NCBI GenBank assembly: GCA_037890055.1
Contig: JBBKBD010000028.1
Strand: one strand, 5' to 3'
Length of the DNA stretch: 13,881 nucleotides
DNA from: Mediannikoviicoccus sp037890055
GTDB taxonomy: Bacteria > Bacillota > Clostridia > Tissierellales > Peptoniphilaceae
Shown: piece by piece, positions 6,787-12,999 of the stretch
How the letters are laid out: every line of letters begins with the position of its first letter
Position numbering within the stretch: the stretch's first letter is position 1
Program-made: the position numbers and the translations under genes
Notes under the pieces: generated by a model
Told to the model about the DNA's origin: nothing
Seen by the model: the letters and a program-made list of their open reading frames with translations, nothing else
The model's database searches: none

Positions 6787-6802
6787 TGTAACAATTGTTA
6801 CA
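6787..6802. promoter_or_regulatory. Perfect palindromic operator upstream of hcp
   Basis: TGTAACAATTGTTACA is a perfect 16-bp palindrome immediately after the stop codon of the Crp/Fnr gene and 51 nt upstream of the hcp start. Its layout, 6-bp arms around a 4-bp centre, is that of a Crp/Fnr-family dimer site. The centre is 33 bp upstream of the centre of the TAAAAT box, close to the position of a class II activator; relative to the TATAAT box it would cover the -35 region instead. The neighbouring Crp/Fnr protein is the obvious candidate to bind it. Confidence 0.7.
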
Positions 6803-7456
6803 TTAAAAAAGATTTTCTAACATTTCTTTATTAAGAATTACCTTATTGCCAACCACATCAATAAGACCGTCCCTTTTCATATTCATAATCTCTCTAGAAA
6901 TAGATGGTCTAGTGACACCCAAAAAGTCTGCAAGCTCTTCCCTATTAAACTCAAGTTCCAAAGAAGACTCCTTTGAATTACTTAAAAAGAAACGAGACAG
7001 CTTTTCCCGTAAAGTCTTTCCCGATTGTATAAGAAGCTTTTGGTTTAAGTAAAAAGCTTTCTGTGACAAAATTAAGAGCATATTGTTAACCACTTTGCTA
7101 TTCTTAAAATTGTCACCGTTCATAACAAATGCAGTTTTTGGAATTGCAAGTATTGTTGAATCAACATCACAAACACAACTATAGTCATAGGACCTTTCCG
7201 GAAGATAAAGATAAACTTCTCCAAAAACAGTTCCAGGATTTGAAAACCTATTTACAATGGATCTGTTGCCATTTTCAGATATATTTTCTACCACAACAGA
7301 ACCCTCTTCTAGTATAAATAAATAGTTTGGAATCTCTCCTTGAGAAAAAACCTCTTCCCCTCTTTTAAGACTTCTTCTAAGACCCTTATTCTCTTTTATA
7401 AAAGAATCTATTTCTTCTTTTGTTAAATTTTTAAAAAGATCCGAAATATTTGGCAT
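6803..7456 (-). CDS. Crp/Fnr-family regulator (HcpR-like by context)
   Basis: This 217-residue transcription factor has an N-terminal cyclic-nucleotide-binding-type sensor fold (residues about 20-115, with the glycine-rich turns EEGSVVVEN and PGTVFGEV). A dimerisation helix spans about 118-158. The C-terminal helix-turn-helix (about 171-200) includes FNREELADFLGVTRPSISREI; Arg183, Ser187 and Arg188 lie in the recognition helix. It lacks the N-terminal cysteine cluster of FNR and the cAMP-pocket residues of CRP. Cys94 and Cys96 are the only cysteines. By position upstream of hcp it resembles HcpR-type regulators that respond to nitric oxide, some through heme, but the ligand cannot be read from sequence. 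GAGG lies 6 nt before the ATG. A TAATAAG/CTTATTA inverted repeat (7468-7474, 7490-7496) lies in its leader. Confidence 0.93.
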   Translation of the reverse strand: MPNISDLFKNLTKEEIDSFIKENKGLRRSLKRGEEVFSQGEIPNYLFILEEGSVVVENISENGNRSIVNRFSNPGTVFGEVYLYLPERSYDYSCVCDVDSTILAIPKTAFVMNGDNFKNSKVVNNMLLILSQKAFYLNQKLLIQSGKTLREKLSRFFLSNSKESSLELEFNREELADFLGVTRPSISREIMNMKRDGLIDVVGNKVILNKEMLENLF

Positions 7457-7496
7457 ATTTACCTCGTTAATAAGAATTTAGAGATTAGGCTTATTA

Positions 7497-7733
7497 CACT
7501 TTCCTAGCGGAAAGTGAGATTCTTCGACTCCAAAATTCCTTCGGAATTTTTCCGCTCAGAATGACATTCAGGTAAGATAATCGTTATATTAAAGTGAAAA
7601 CAAGTTTACTTGTCATGTTGAGCGAGCGTAGCGAGTCGAAACATTCTTGACCTAACAGAAGACGAAGTCTTCGTTGTAGGTCAAATGTCGATCTCGTTTC
7701 ACTTTATGAAAGAAAGTGTCAGAAGTCGACCTC
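7497..7733. repeat. Composite intergenic element of nested inverted repeats
   Basis: Most of the 330-bp gene-free gap 7457-7786 is palindromic. From left to right it holds CACTTTCC/GGAAAGTG (7497-7504, 7509-7516); copy A of a TGTCATtcTGAGCG...GAGTCGAA-type repeat in minus orientation (7517-7566), with its own hairpin AAAATTCC/GGAATTTT (7532-7550); and copy B in plus orientation (7611-7646). Next come a GACCTA...TAGGTC stem with inner GAAGAC/GTCTTC arms (7649-7682) and CACTTT/AAAGTG (7700-7705, 7713-7718). Direct copies of GTCGAtCTC and GTCGAcCTC lie at 7687 and 7725. Copies A and B form a long inverted pair. Similar short repeats are scattered between genes in many anaerobic Firmicutes. No ORF of note is present. 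Confidence 0.75.
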
Positions 7734-7752
7734 AAAAAAGCAAAGCTTTTTT
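7734..7752. terminator. Probable terminator of the dehydrogenase gene
   Basis: A perfect inverted repeat AAAAAAGC/GCTTTTTT with loop AAA gives a T-run in either direction. It lies 34 nt beyond the minus-strand dehydrogenase stop codon. The stem has only two G-C pairs, so efficiency is uncertain. Confidence 0.5.
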
Positions 7753-7786
7753 TCTACCTCTTCTCCAATTTCTCACTTCTATTTAT

Positions 7787-8554
7787 TTACATCTCAAGTG
7801 GTGACTCTGGAAGGATTTGTCCCCCATCAACAACAATGGTTTGTCCAGTAATATACTTTGCTTCATCAGATGCTAAAAACATTATTGCATAGGCAATATC
7901 ATTAGGTTCGCCAAGGTATCCCATTGGAATAACCCTCTCTTGGTTTTCAATATATCTTTTACCAAGTACATTTTCCATTCCTGGAGTCATAATATTTCCA
8001 GGTTCCACTCCATTTATTGTTATATTCTTCTTAGCAAGGTCAAGGGCAACTGATTTTATAAATCCATTTACTCCAGCTTTTGCAGAGGCATAGTGAACTA
8101 ATGAAGAGTTTCCAACTCTATTTCCGGTTATGGATGATGTTATAACAATTCTTCCACCGTCCTTAAGGTATTTAATGCCTTCTTTAGTGTTTAAAAATAC
8201 TCCCTTTAAATTTATACCAATTACATTGTCCCAGTCTGAAACGCTCATTTCTTCTAAAGGAATTTCAGGAAAATATCCCGCATTAAGAAGAATTATATCA
8301 ATGCTTCCCATTTCCTTTTCAGCATATTCATATAGTTTCTTAGTATCTTCTTCACTGGTTACATCTGCCTTGAAGAACTTTGCATTATAACCTTTTTTCT
8401 TTAATTCACCTTCAAAGCTCTTTCCACCTTCTTCATTTCTTCCAGTGAAGACTACATTTGCTCCCTCTTTCAAGAAAACTTCTGTAATTCCAGCACCGAT
8501 TCCCTTATTACCACCAGTAATAACTACATTCTTGTCCTTCATTGAAAATGCCAT
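7787..8554 (-). CDS. Short-chain dehydrogenase/reductase (SDR)
   Basis: This 255-residue classical SDR is a cytoplasmic NAD(P)-dependent oxidoreductase. The Rossmann motif TGGNKGIG lies at residues 13-20, the NAG motif at 91-93, catalytic Asn115, the serine motif at 140-141, Tyr155 and Lys159 (YASAK) and the PG motif at 185-186. The C-terminal ITGQTIVVDGG is the usual SDR ending. The profile fits FabG, glucose dehydrogenase or acetoin/butanediol dehydrogenase types, which cannot be separated by eye. There is no fatty-acid synthesis neighbour, so a FabG role is less likely. The start is well set by GGAGG (8560-8564) 5 nt upstream. The gene is monocistronic and divergent from the ABC exporter genes. 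Gly39-Arg40 after beta-strand 2 hints at NADPH preference, but weakly. Confidence 0.93.
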   Translation of the reverse strand: MAFSMKDKNVVITGGNKGIGAGITEVFLKEGANVVFTGRNEEGGKSFEGELKKKGYNAKFFKADVTSEEDTKKLYEYAEKEMGSIDIILLNAGYFPEIPLEEMSVSDWDNVIGINLKGVFLNTKEGIKYLKDGGRIVITSSITGNRVGNSSLVHYASAKAGVNGFIKSVALDLAKKNITINGVEPGNIMTPGMENVLGKRYIENQERVIPMGYLGEPNDIAYAIMFLASDEAKYITGQTIVVDGGQILPESPLEM

Positions 8555-8683
8555 AATATCCTCCTTTTATTATCTTTATTTTATTTTTCCAACTATTATT
8601 TTTATACCCAACTAAAAATGGTTTTAATTAAAAGTCTAAAGTAAGAGGTTGAAGAAGGTGAAATAAAATGGATTTTTATTTCC

Positions 8684-8712
8684 TTTACTGATGGTTTAAA
8701 TTGTTTTACAAT
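8684..8712 (+). promoter_or_regulatory. Putative promoter of the ABC exporter operon
   Basis: TTTACT (8684-8689) and TACAAT (8707-8712) are 17 nt apart, ahead of a TGGGGGTG ribosome binding site (8721-8728). An AT-rich hairpin GAAATAAAA/TTTTATTTC (8660-8682) overlaps the upstream edge of the -35 region and could be an operator, though such structures arise easily in AT-rich DNA. Confidence 0.5.
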
Positions 8713-8732
8713 AGTTCTATTGGGGGTGTGAA

Positions 8733-10454
8733 ATGTCTGATATAAAAAAGTATTTTAATTTTGTAAAGGGTTTTAAATGGCAAATCGCTTTTGGTTTTGT
8801 CATTGGAATTTTAACTCTTTTTACTACTTTAATGCTTCCTAAGATTATCGGAACTTTGACCGGGTACATTCAGTCAGGGGCTTTAAGTATTGTAATTATA
8901 AAAAAGTATTCTTTAATTATTTTAGCTGTGGGAATTTTTAATTACATTGCTAATGGAATTTGGAATTATATTTTCTTTAAAAACTATTACTATGTTGATA
9001 GTGAGGTTCGTGTTCGAATCTTTTTTAAAGCTCTTTCCCAAAGTCCAGGTTTTTTTAAGGTAAATCCTATTTCTGATATTATTAATAAGGCTACTTCTGA
9101 CTCTGCTAATATTGCTGATGTGGCTGGGTATGGCCTTATGACTTTGATGGACGGGGTTTTGTTTCCGTGTCTAGTGTTTTATTATATGTTTAATATTTCG
9201 CCAATTTTAACTGTGGTCCCTATTATCGCCCTACCTATTATGGTTTATTTTATAACTTTGGTTAGTAAGAACTATGACAGGCGATACCTTTCTTTGAAGA
9301 AGTCCATGGACTCTTTACATGAGTCGGCCCTTGAAACTTACAATGGTATTAAAGTGATTAAGACTTTTAATCTATCTTCTATTATGGGCAAGATTTTTAT
9401 GAAAAAGGTTGATAAGAACTTGGATGAGGAGCTTAGGTTACAGAGAATAAACACTTTATATATGCCTATTGTTGAAATTATTTCGGGCATTGCGGCGGTT
9501 ATTTCTTTTGTGCTTGGCGCAAGGCTTATTAGGGAAGGTGCTATTAGTTATGGGGACCTTGTAACTTTTTCCATGTATCTAATGTACCTTATGTGGCCTG
9601 CTTTTGCCATTAGTGACTGTATCGTAATTTTAAAGGCTGGAAAGAATAGTTTGAAAAGGGTAGAAAATCTAATTGACTATAACGAGGATGACAACAAGGG
9701 AATTGTTTTACCTGAAATTTCTTCCATGGAATTTAGGGATGTGTCCTTTTCTTATCCTGGCAATAATAGTTTTAAGTTATCGGGGATTAATCTAAGTCTT
9801 GAAAGGGGCAAAAGGTACGGCATTGTTGGTAAGACCGGCAGTGGCAAGTCCTCTATTCTTCGTATGGTCATAAGGGAGTACCCTGATTTTGATGGTGAAA
9901 TCTCTATAAATGGAGAAAGCGTGAAGAATATTGATTTTGATGTTCTTCGAAGGAGGATTGGATATGTGCCTCAGGAACACTTTTTGTTTAGCAAGTCCAT
10001 TGGAGACAATATTAGATTTTTCCGTCATGTGGATAGTGAAGCTGTAATGGAGGCCATAAAGATGTCTGACTTTGAGAAGGATTTGGAAAATCTTCCTGAT
10101 GGAATTGAAACTTTAAGCGGCGAGCTGGGTGTTAGTTTATCTGGTGGACAAAAGCAGAGGGTTTCTCTATCTCGAGCAGTGTTAACTGATGTGGATTTAC
10201 TTGTGCTTGATGATGTGCTTTCTGCCGTTGATAATAACACTGAAATAAATATTTTAAATAATCTTAACAAGAGTTTTAGAGATAAAATCGTCATTATGGC
10301 AAGCCACAAAATAAGTGCCATTAAGGATTTTGATGAAATCTTGGTGGTTGATGATGGAAAGATTGTTGAAAGGGGCGACTTTGATAGTCTTGTTGAAAAT
10401 GGAAAGTGGTTTTATGAACAAGCTCTAAGTCAGGGGGTGCTATATGGAAACTAA
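8733..10454 (+). CDS. Heterodimeric ABC exporter subunit with degenerate Walker B
   Basis: This 573-residue half-transporter has a six-helix membrane domain (about residues 15-300) fused to an ATPase domain (about 330-573), as in type IV multidrug and lipid exporters. ATPase motifs: Walker A GKTGSGKS (366-373), Q-loop Gln414, signature LSGGQ (469-473), Walker B LLVLDD (489-494) and switch His525 (ASHK). The residue after Walker B, normally catalytic glutamate, is Asp494. That is the mark of the subunit contributing the non-hydrolysing site in heterodimers such as TM287/288, BmrCD and LmrCD. Its stop overlaps the start of the partner gene by 11 nt, so the two are translationally coupled. The substrate is unknown. 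No regulator gene of the MarR or TetR type lies beside it. Confidence 0.95.
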   Translation: MSDIKKYFNFVKGFKWQIAFGFVIGILTLFTTLMLPKIIGTLTGYIQSGALSIVIIKKYSLIILAVGIFNYIANGIWNYIFFKNYYYVDSEVRVRIFFKALSQSPGFFKVNPISDIINKATSDSANIADVAGYGLMTLMDGVLFPCLVFYYMFNISPILTVVPIIALPIMVYFITLVSKNYDRRYLSLKKSMDSLHESALETYNGIKVIKTFNLSSIMGKIFMKKVDKNLDEELRLQRINTLYMPIVEIISGIAAVISFVLGARLIREGAISYGDLVTFSMYLMYLMWPAFAISDCIVILKAGKNSLKRVENLIDYNEDDNKGIVLPEISSMEFRDVSFSYPGNNSFKLSGINLSLERGKRYGIVGKTGSGKSSILRMVIREYPDFDGEISINGESVKNIDFDVLRRRIGYVPQEHFLFSKSIGDNIRFFRHVDSEAVMEAIKMSDFEKDLENLPDGIETLSGELGVSLSGGQKQRVSLSRAVLTDVDLLVLDDVLSAVDNNTEINILNNLNKSFRDKIVIMASHKISAIKDFDEILVVDDGKIVERGDFDSLVENGKWFYEQALSQGVLYGN

Positions 10455-12204
10455 AGAAAAAAAGTTTCGTAAGGGAACAGGACGTCTTATGTTGGATACT
10501 CTTTCCAATGTAAGGTTCGATTTGTTCCTTGGAATTGCCCTGTCCTTGGTAGCAACTTTTCTAGGACTCCTGTCCCCTATTATTTTAAAGAAGCTTATTG
10601 ATGTGGAGATATCGCCAAAGGTTGGCATTGTAAACAAAAATACTTTTATTATGACTGCTACTATGTATATGGGGTCGATTTTGTTTACAAATGTATTTAA
10701 TTATGTGAAGACATTACAACTAAAGCGTACTTCTAATAAGGCTGCACACAGTCTTAGACAAAGGCTTTACTTTCACACTTTGGGACTTCCCCTATCTTTT
10801 TATGACAAGACTCCCGTTGGAACAATTTCCTCCAGGGTGGTTAGTGATATTGACCAGGTTAAAGAAATATTTTTCTATGGTTTCGCCACCGCATTTTCGT
10901 CAATCTGCTTTATAATCGGTTCTATTATCTATGTTATGAGCAAGGACTTTTATGCAGGACTTATCCTTTGTGTGCCAGTGCCAATTATGATTGGCCTCAT
11001 TGTTGTTTATAATAATTATTCTGCAAAGTTACACATTGCCTATCGTAAAAAGAGGTCTAAGATTACTGCAGATTTGAATGAAAACTTAAATGGAGTTTCC
11101 ATTATTAGGGCATTTGGTGTAAACCGTGAAGCCTATGATGAGTTTAAAAAGAGCAATGATAATCTATATAAAACGGGAATTAAAATTGAAGTGTTTGACT
11201 CCCTATTCTCATGGAACTTGTCAGACCTTTTGAGGATGCTTTCTACCGTTGTAATTGTATATGTGGTGGGCAAGGGAATCTTGAATGATAGTCCTGTAAT
11301 GACTGTTGGATTTATGCTTTTGTTGATACAATATAATAATCAGATTTATGAAAGCATCACCAATACTTTAAGGCGTATGAATGTACTTGAAAAGGCCCTT
11401 GGCTCGGCGCATCATATTACGGAAGTGTTGGATGAAAGACATGAATATGAAGGATCCAAAAACTTAAGTGATGTGCATGGGGATGTGGAGTTTAAAAATG
11501 TATGCTTTTCATACGTTGAAGGAAATCCTGTGCTACACAATATTAATTTTCATGCGCCAAGTGGAACTAAAACTGCCATTGTTGGGGACACTGGATCTGG
11601 AAAAAGCTCCATTATTAATTTAATTTTTAGATTTTATAATGTGGACAGTGGAGAGATTTTAATTGATGGAAAAAATATTAGAGATTTTACTTCCAGTGAG
11701 CTTAGGAAACATATGTCGCTGGTACTACAAGACCCATTTATATTTAAGGGAAACCTTAGAGATAACATTGCCCTTGGGTATGAACATAGTGACGAGGAAA
11801 TTGTAAAGGCGCTTAAGGCATCTGGTGGAAGTTATATGTATTCGAAACTACATGATGGCCTTGACAGCGACTTGAGCGGCGAAGGCGTGGGACTTTCACT
11901 GGGGGAAAAACAGATTGTCACCTTTGCAAGGTCTGTGTTAATGGACCCGAAAATATTGGTGCTAGACGAGGCAACGGCGTCAATTGACTCTGAGACGGAG
12001 AAGTTTATACAAATGGGCCTTGAAAACCTAATGAAGGGAAGAACATCATTTATAATTGCCCATAGGCTTTCCACCATAAAAAACTGCGACCAGATTATCG
12101 TGCTCGAAAAGGGCAGGATTGTGGAAGTAGGAAGACATGATGAGCTAATGGAAAAGCGTGGTAAGTACTATAAGTTGAATATGAAAGATAAAAGAGAAAG
12201 CTAA
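10444..12204 (+). CDS. Heterodimeric ABC exporter subunit with canonical Walker B
   Basis: This 586-residue half-transporter is the partner of the preceding gene. The membrane domain spans about residues 25-305 and the ATPase domain about 345-586. Walker A is GDTGSGKS (381-388), Q-loop Gln429, Walker B ILVLDE (504-509) with catalytic Glu509, and switch His540 (IAHR). The signature is LSLGE (484-488) instead of LSGGQ. In the heterodimer this altered signature faces the partner's Walker A/B with Asp494, so both defects fall in the same nucleotide site and the other site stays fully canonical. That arrangement is a hallmark of functional asymmetric exporters, not decay. AGGGGGTG (10432-10439), inside the upstream gene, is its ribosome binding site. 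Its last codons form one arm of the shared terminator. Confidence 0.95.
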   Translation: METKEKKFRKGTGRLMLDTLSNVRFDLFLGIALSLVATFLGLLSPIILKKLIDVEISPKVGIVNKNTFIMTATMYMGSILFTNVFNYVKTLQLKRTSNKAAHSLRQRLYFHTLGLPLSFYDKTPVGTISSRVVSDIDQVKEIFFYGFATAFSSICFIIGSIIYVMSKDFYAGLILCVPVPIMIGLIVVYNNYSAKLHIAYRKKRSKITADLNENLNGVSIIRAFGVNREAYDEFKKSNDNLYKTGIKIEVFDSLFSWNLSDLLRMLSTVVIVYVVGKGILNDSPVMTVGFMLLLIQYNNQIYESITNTLRRMNVLEKALGSAHHITEVLDERHEYEGSKNLSDVHGDVEFKNVCFSYVEGNPVLHNINFHAPSGTKTAIVGDTGSGKSSIINLIFRFYNVDSGEILIDGKNIRDFTSSELRKHMSLVLQDPFIFKGNLRDNIALGYEHSDEEIVKALKASGGSYMYSKLHDGLDSDLSGEGVGLSLGEKQIVTFARSVLMDPKILVLDEATASIDSETEKFIQMGLENLMKGRTSFIIAHRLSTIKNCDQIIVLEKGRIVEVGRHDELMEKRGKYYKLNMKDKRES

Positions 12205-12217
12205 AGCTTTCTCTTTT
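12190..12217. terminator. Bidirectional terminator between convergent genes
   Basis: A perfect 12-bp inverted repeat AAAAGAGAAAGC/GCTTTCTCTTTT with loop TAAA ends in T-rich tracts on both strands. The left arm encodes the last residues of the exporter subunit and its stop codon lies in the loop. The stop of the minus-strand gene starts at 12216, so both genes end inside the hairpin. Confidence 0.92.
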
Positions 12218-12590
12218 ATTTTACTTCAATTTCATAAACTCCATCCTTCACGGATAAAATTTCTACCTTTGCATGAAACTTTAATAACTTTTCAGTGTAG
12301 CCAACTATATTTTCTATTTTTTCATTGCCTGCCTTATCAAAATATCGTAAGTCCACAGTACCTTCTTGAAAGTTTTCTGGTGGTATTGATTTTATTTTTA
12401 ACTTCCCCTTTGGTTTAATCTCTCCAACTTTTTTCCAATTGTCTTCACTGCTATATTTTATTTCAAAATTTTCTATGTTTTCTTCAGTTTTGTTGTAAAA
12501 AGTTATGGTTGATGTGTTCTCTCTTTTAAAATAAAAGACAAATGAAATGACAATCAATATTCCAATTATTAAAGTAATTTTTCTCTTCAT
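12216..12590 (-). CDS. Small membrane-anchored extracytoplasmic protein, unknown function
   Basis: I do not recognise this 124-residue protein. It has two positive residues, then a single hydrophobic segment (about residues 5-21), with no lipobox cysteine and no clear signal-peptidase site. It is probably an N-terminally anchored protein with its remaining 100 residues outside. That part is rich in lysine and glutamate, has predicted beta-strand alternation (TITFYNKTEENIENFEIKYS) and contains no cysteine. AAGGAGG lies a few nt before the ATG, so the start is secure. It is transcribed divergently from arsR from a good sigma-A promoter whose -35 box coincides with that of arsR and lies in an apparent ArsR operator. 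It may therefore be part of the arsenic response, but its sequence gives no mechanistic hint. Confidence 0.82.
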   Translation of the reverse strand: MKRKITLIIGILIVISFVFYFKRENTSTITFYNKTEENIENFEIKYSSEDNWKKVGEIKPKGKLKIKSIPPENFQEGTVDLRYFDKAGNEKIENIVGYTEKLLKFHAKVEILSVKDGVYEIEVK

Positions 12591-12611
12591 CTTTGCCTCC
12601 TTGGTGAAATA

Positions 12612-12640
12612 ATTATATATTTTCGTCGATACATTGACAA
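12612..12640 (-). promoter_or_regulatory. Promoter of the small membrane-anchored protein gene
   Basis: On the minus strand TTGTCA (12635-12640) and a perfect TATAAT (12612-12617) are 17 nt apart. The -35 box overlaps the opposite-strand -35 box of arsR by five bases. Confidence 0.75.
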
Positions 12641-12650
12641 CTGTCGATGT
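12631..12650. promoter_or_regulatory. ArsR operator candidate, site 1
   Basis: ACATTGACAACTGTCGATGT is a dyad with 9-bp arms (one mismatch) around AC. It covers the -35 boxes of both divergent promoters. It matches site 2 at 16 of 20 positions. An extra TCGATAC half-like motif lies at 12626-12632. Confidence 0.65.
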
Positions 12651-12662
12651 GAGTTATATAAT
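12634..12662 (+). promoter_or_regulatory. Consensus sigma-A promoter of arsR-arsM
   Basis: TTGACA (12634-12639) and TATAAT (12657-12662) are both perfect, with the ideal 17-nt spacing. Such a strong promoter fits a gene pair held off by a repressor. The predicted transcript begins near 12669. Confidence 0.9.
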
Positions 12663-12666
12663 AAAT

Positions 12667-12686
12667 ATATCGATAGATATCAATGT
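12667..12686. promoter_or_regulatory. ArsR operator candidate, site 2
   Basis: ATATCGATAGATATCAATGT is the reverse-oriented relative of site 1 (16 of 20 identical) and itself a dyad with 7 of 9 arm positions matching. It spans the arsR transcription start and reaches the ribosome binding site. Its centre is 36 bp from that of site 1. Confidence 0.6.
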
Positions 12687-12696
12687 GAGGTGTGAA

Positions 12697-12990
12697 ATGA
12701 AAGAAAAACAACTACTTTTAATTTTCAAATGCCTCTCCGATTCAAGTAGGCTAAAGATTTTAAATTATCTTGGAGATGGAGAGTTATGTGCATGCGAATT
12801 ATTAGAATTTTTGCACATATCCCAGTCTACCCTGTCCTATCATATGAAGATTATGCTTCAGTGTGGTCTGGTTAAGGTAAGACAGGTAGGAAAGTGGTCC
12901 TACTACAGGATTGATAAGGATGTTTTTGTAGATTTTAAAAATTATATAAATGATTTAAAGTACTCAGATAAAAAAAGAAGTGAATGTTAG
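12697..12990 (+). CDS. arsR: ArsR/SmtB-family metalloregulatory repressor
   Basis: This 97-residue winged-helix repressor is expected to release DNA when it binds trivalent arsenic or a related metalloid. The motif ELCACELLEFL (residues 29-39) places Cys31 and Cys33 at the start of the recognition region, the classic ELCxCDL arsenic site of ArsR. Cys12 and the C-terminal Cys97 are further candidates for a third ligand. The DNA-recognition helix is ISQSTLSYHMKIM (about 41-53), followed by the wing QVGKWSYYRID. I start it at the ATG preceded by GTGAGG. An in-frame TTG at 12634 is open but lies inside the -35 box, upstream of the predicted transcript. It sits 9 nt ahead of arsM; the arsM ribosome binding site overlaps its stop codon. 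It probably represses its own operon and the divergent gene. Confidence 0.93.
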   Translation: MKEKQLLLIFKCLSDSSRLKILNYLGDGELCACELLEFLHISQSTLSYHMKIMLQCGLVKVRQVGKWSYYRIDKDVFVDFKNYINDLKYSDKKRSEC

Positions 12991-12999
12991 GAGGGTTTT

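Noticed and set aside
7497..7752. CRISPR array
   Set aside because: The repeats are inverted and unequal, without regular direct repeats and unique spacers, and no cas genes are present.
8660..8704. Seven-codon leader peptide before the ABC exporter (ATG at 8668)
   Set aside because: It lies upstream of the better promoter boxes, inside an AT-rich hairpin, with no attenuator-like terminator following it.
12634..12696. Extended ArsR start at a TTG codon 21 codons upstream
   Set aside because: The TTG is part of the consensus -35 box and lies before the predicted transcription start. The ATG at 12697 has a ribosome binding site and gives the family-typical N terminus.
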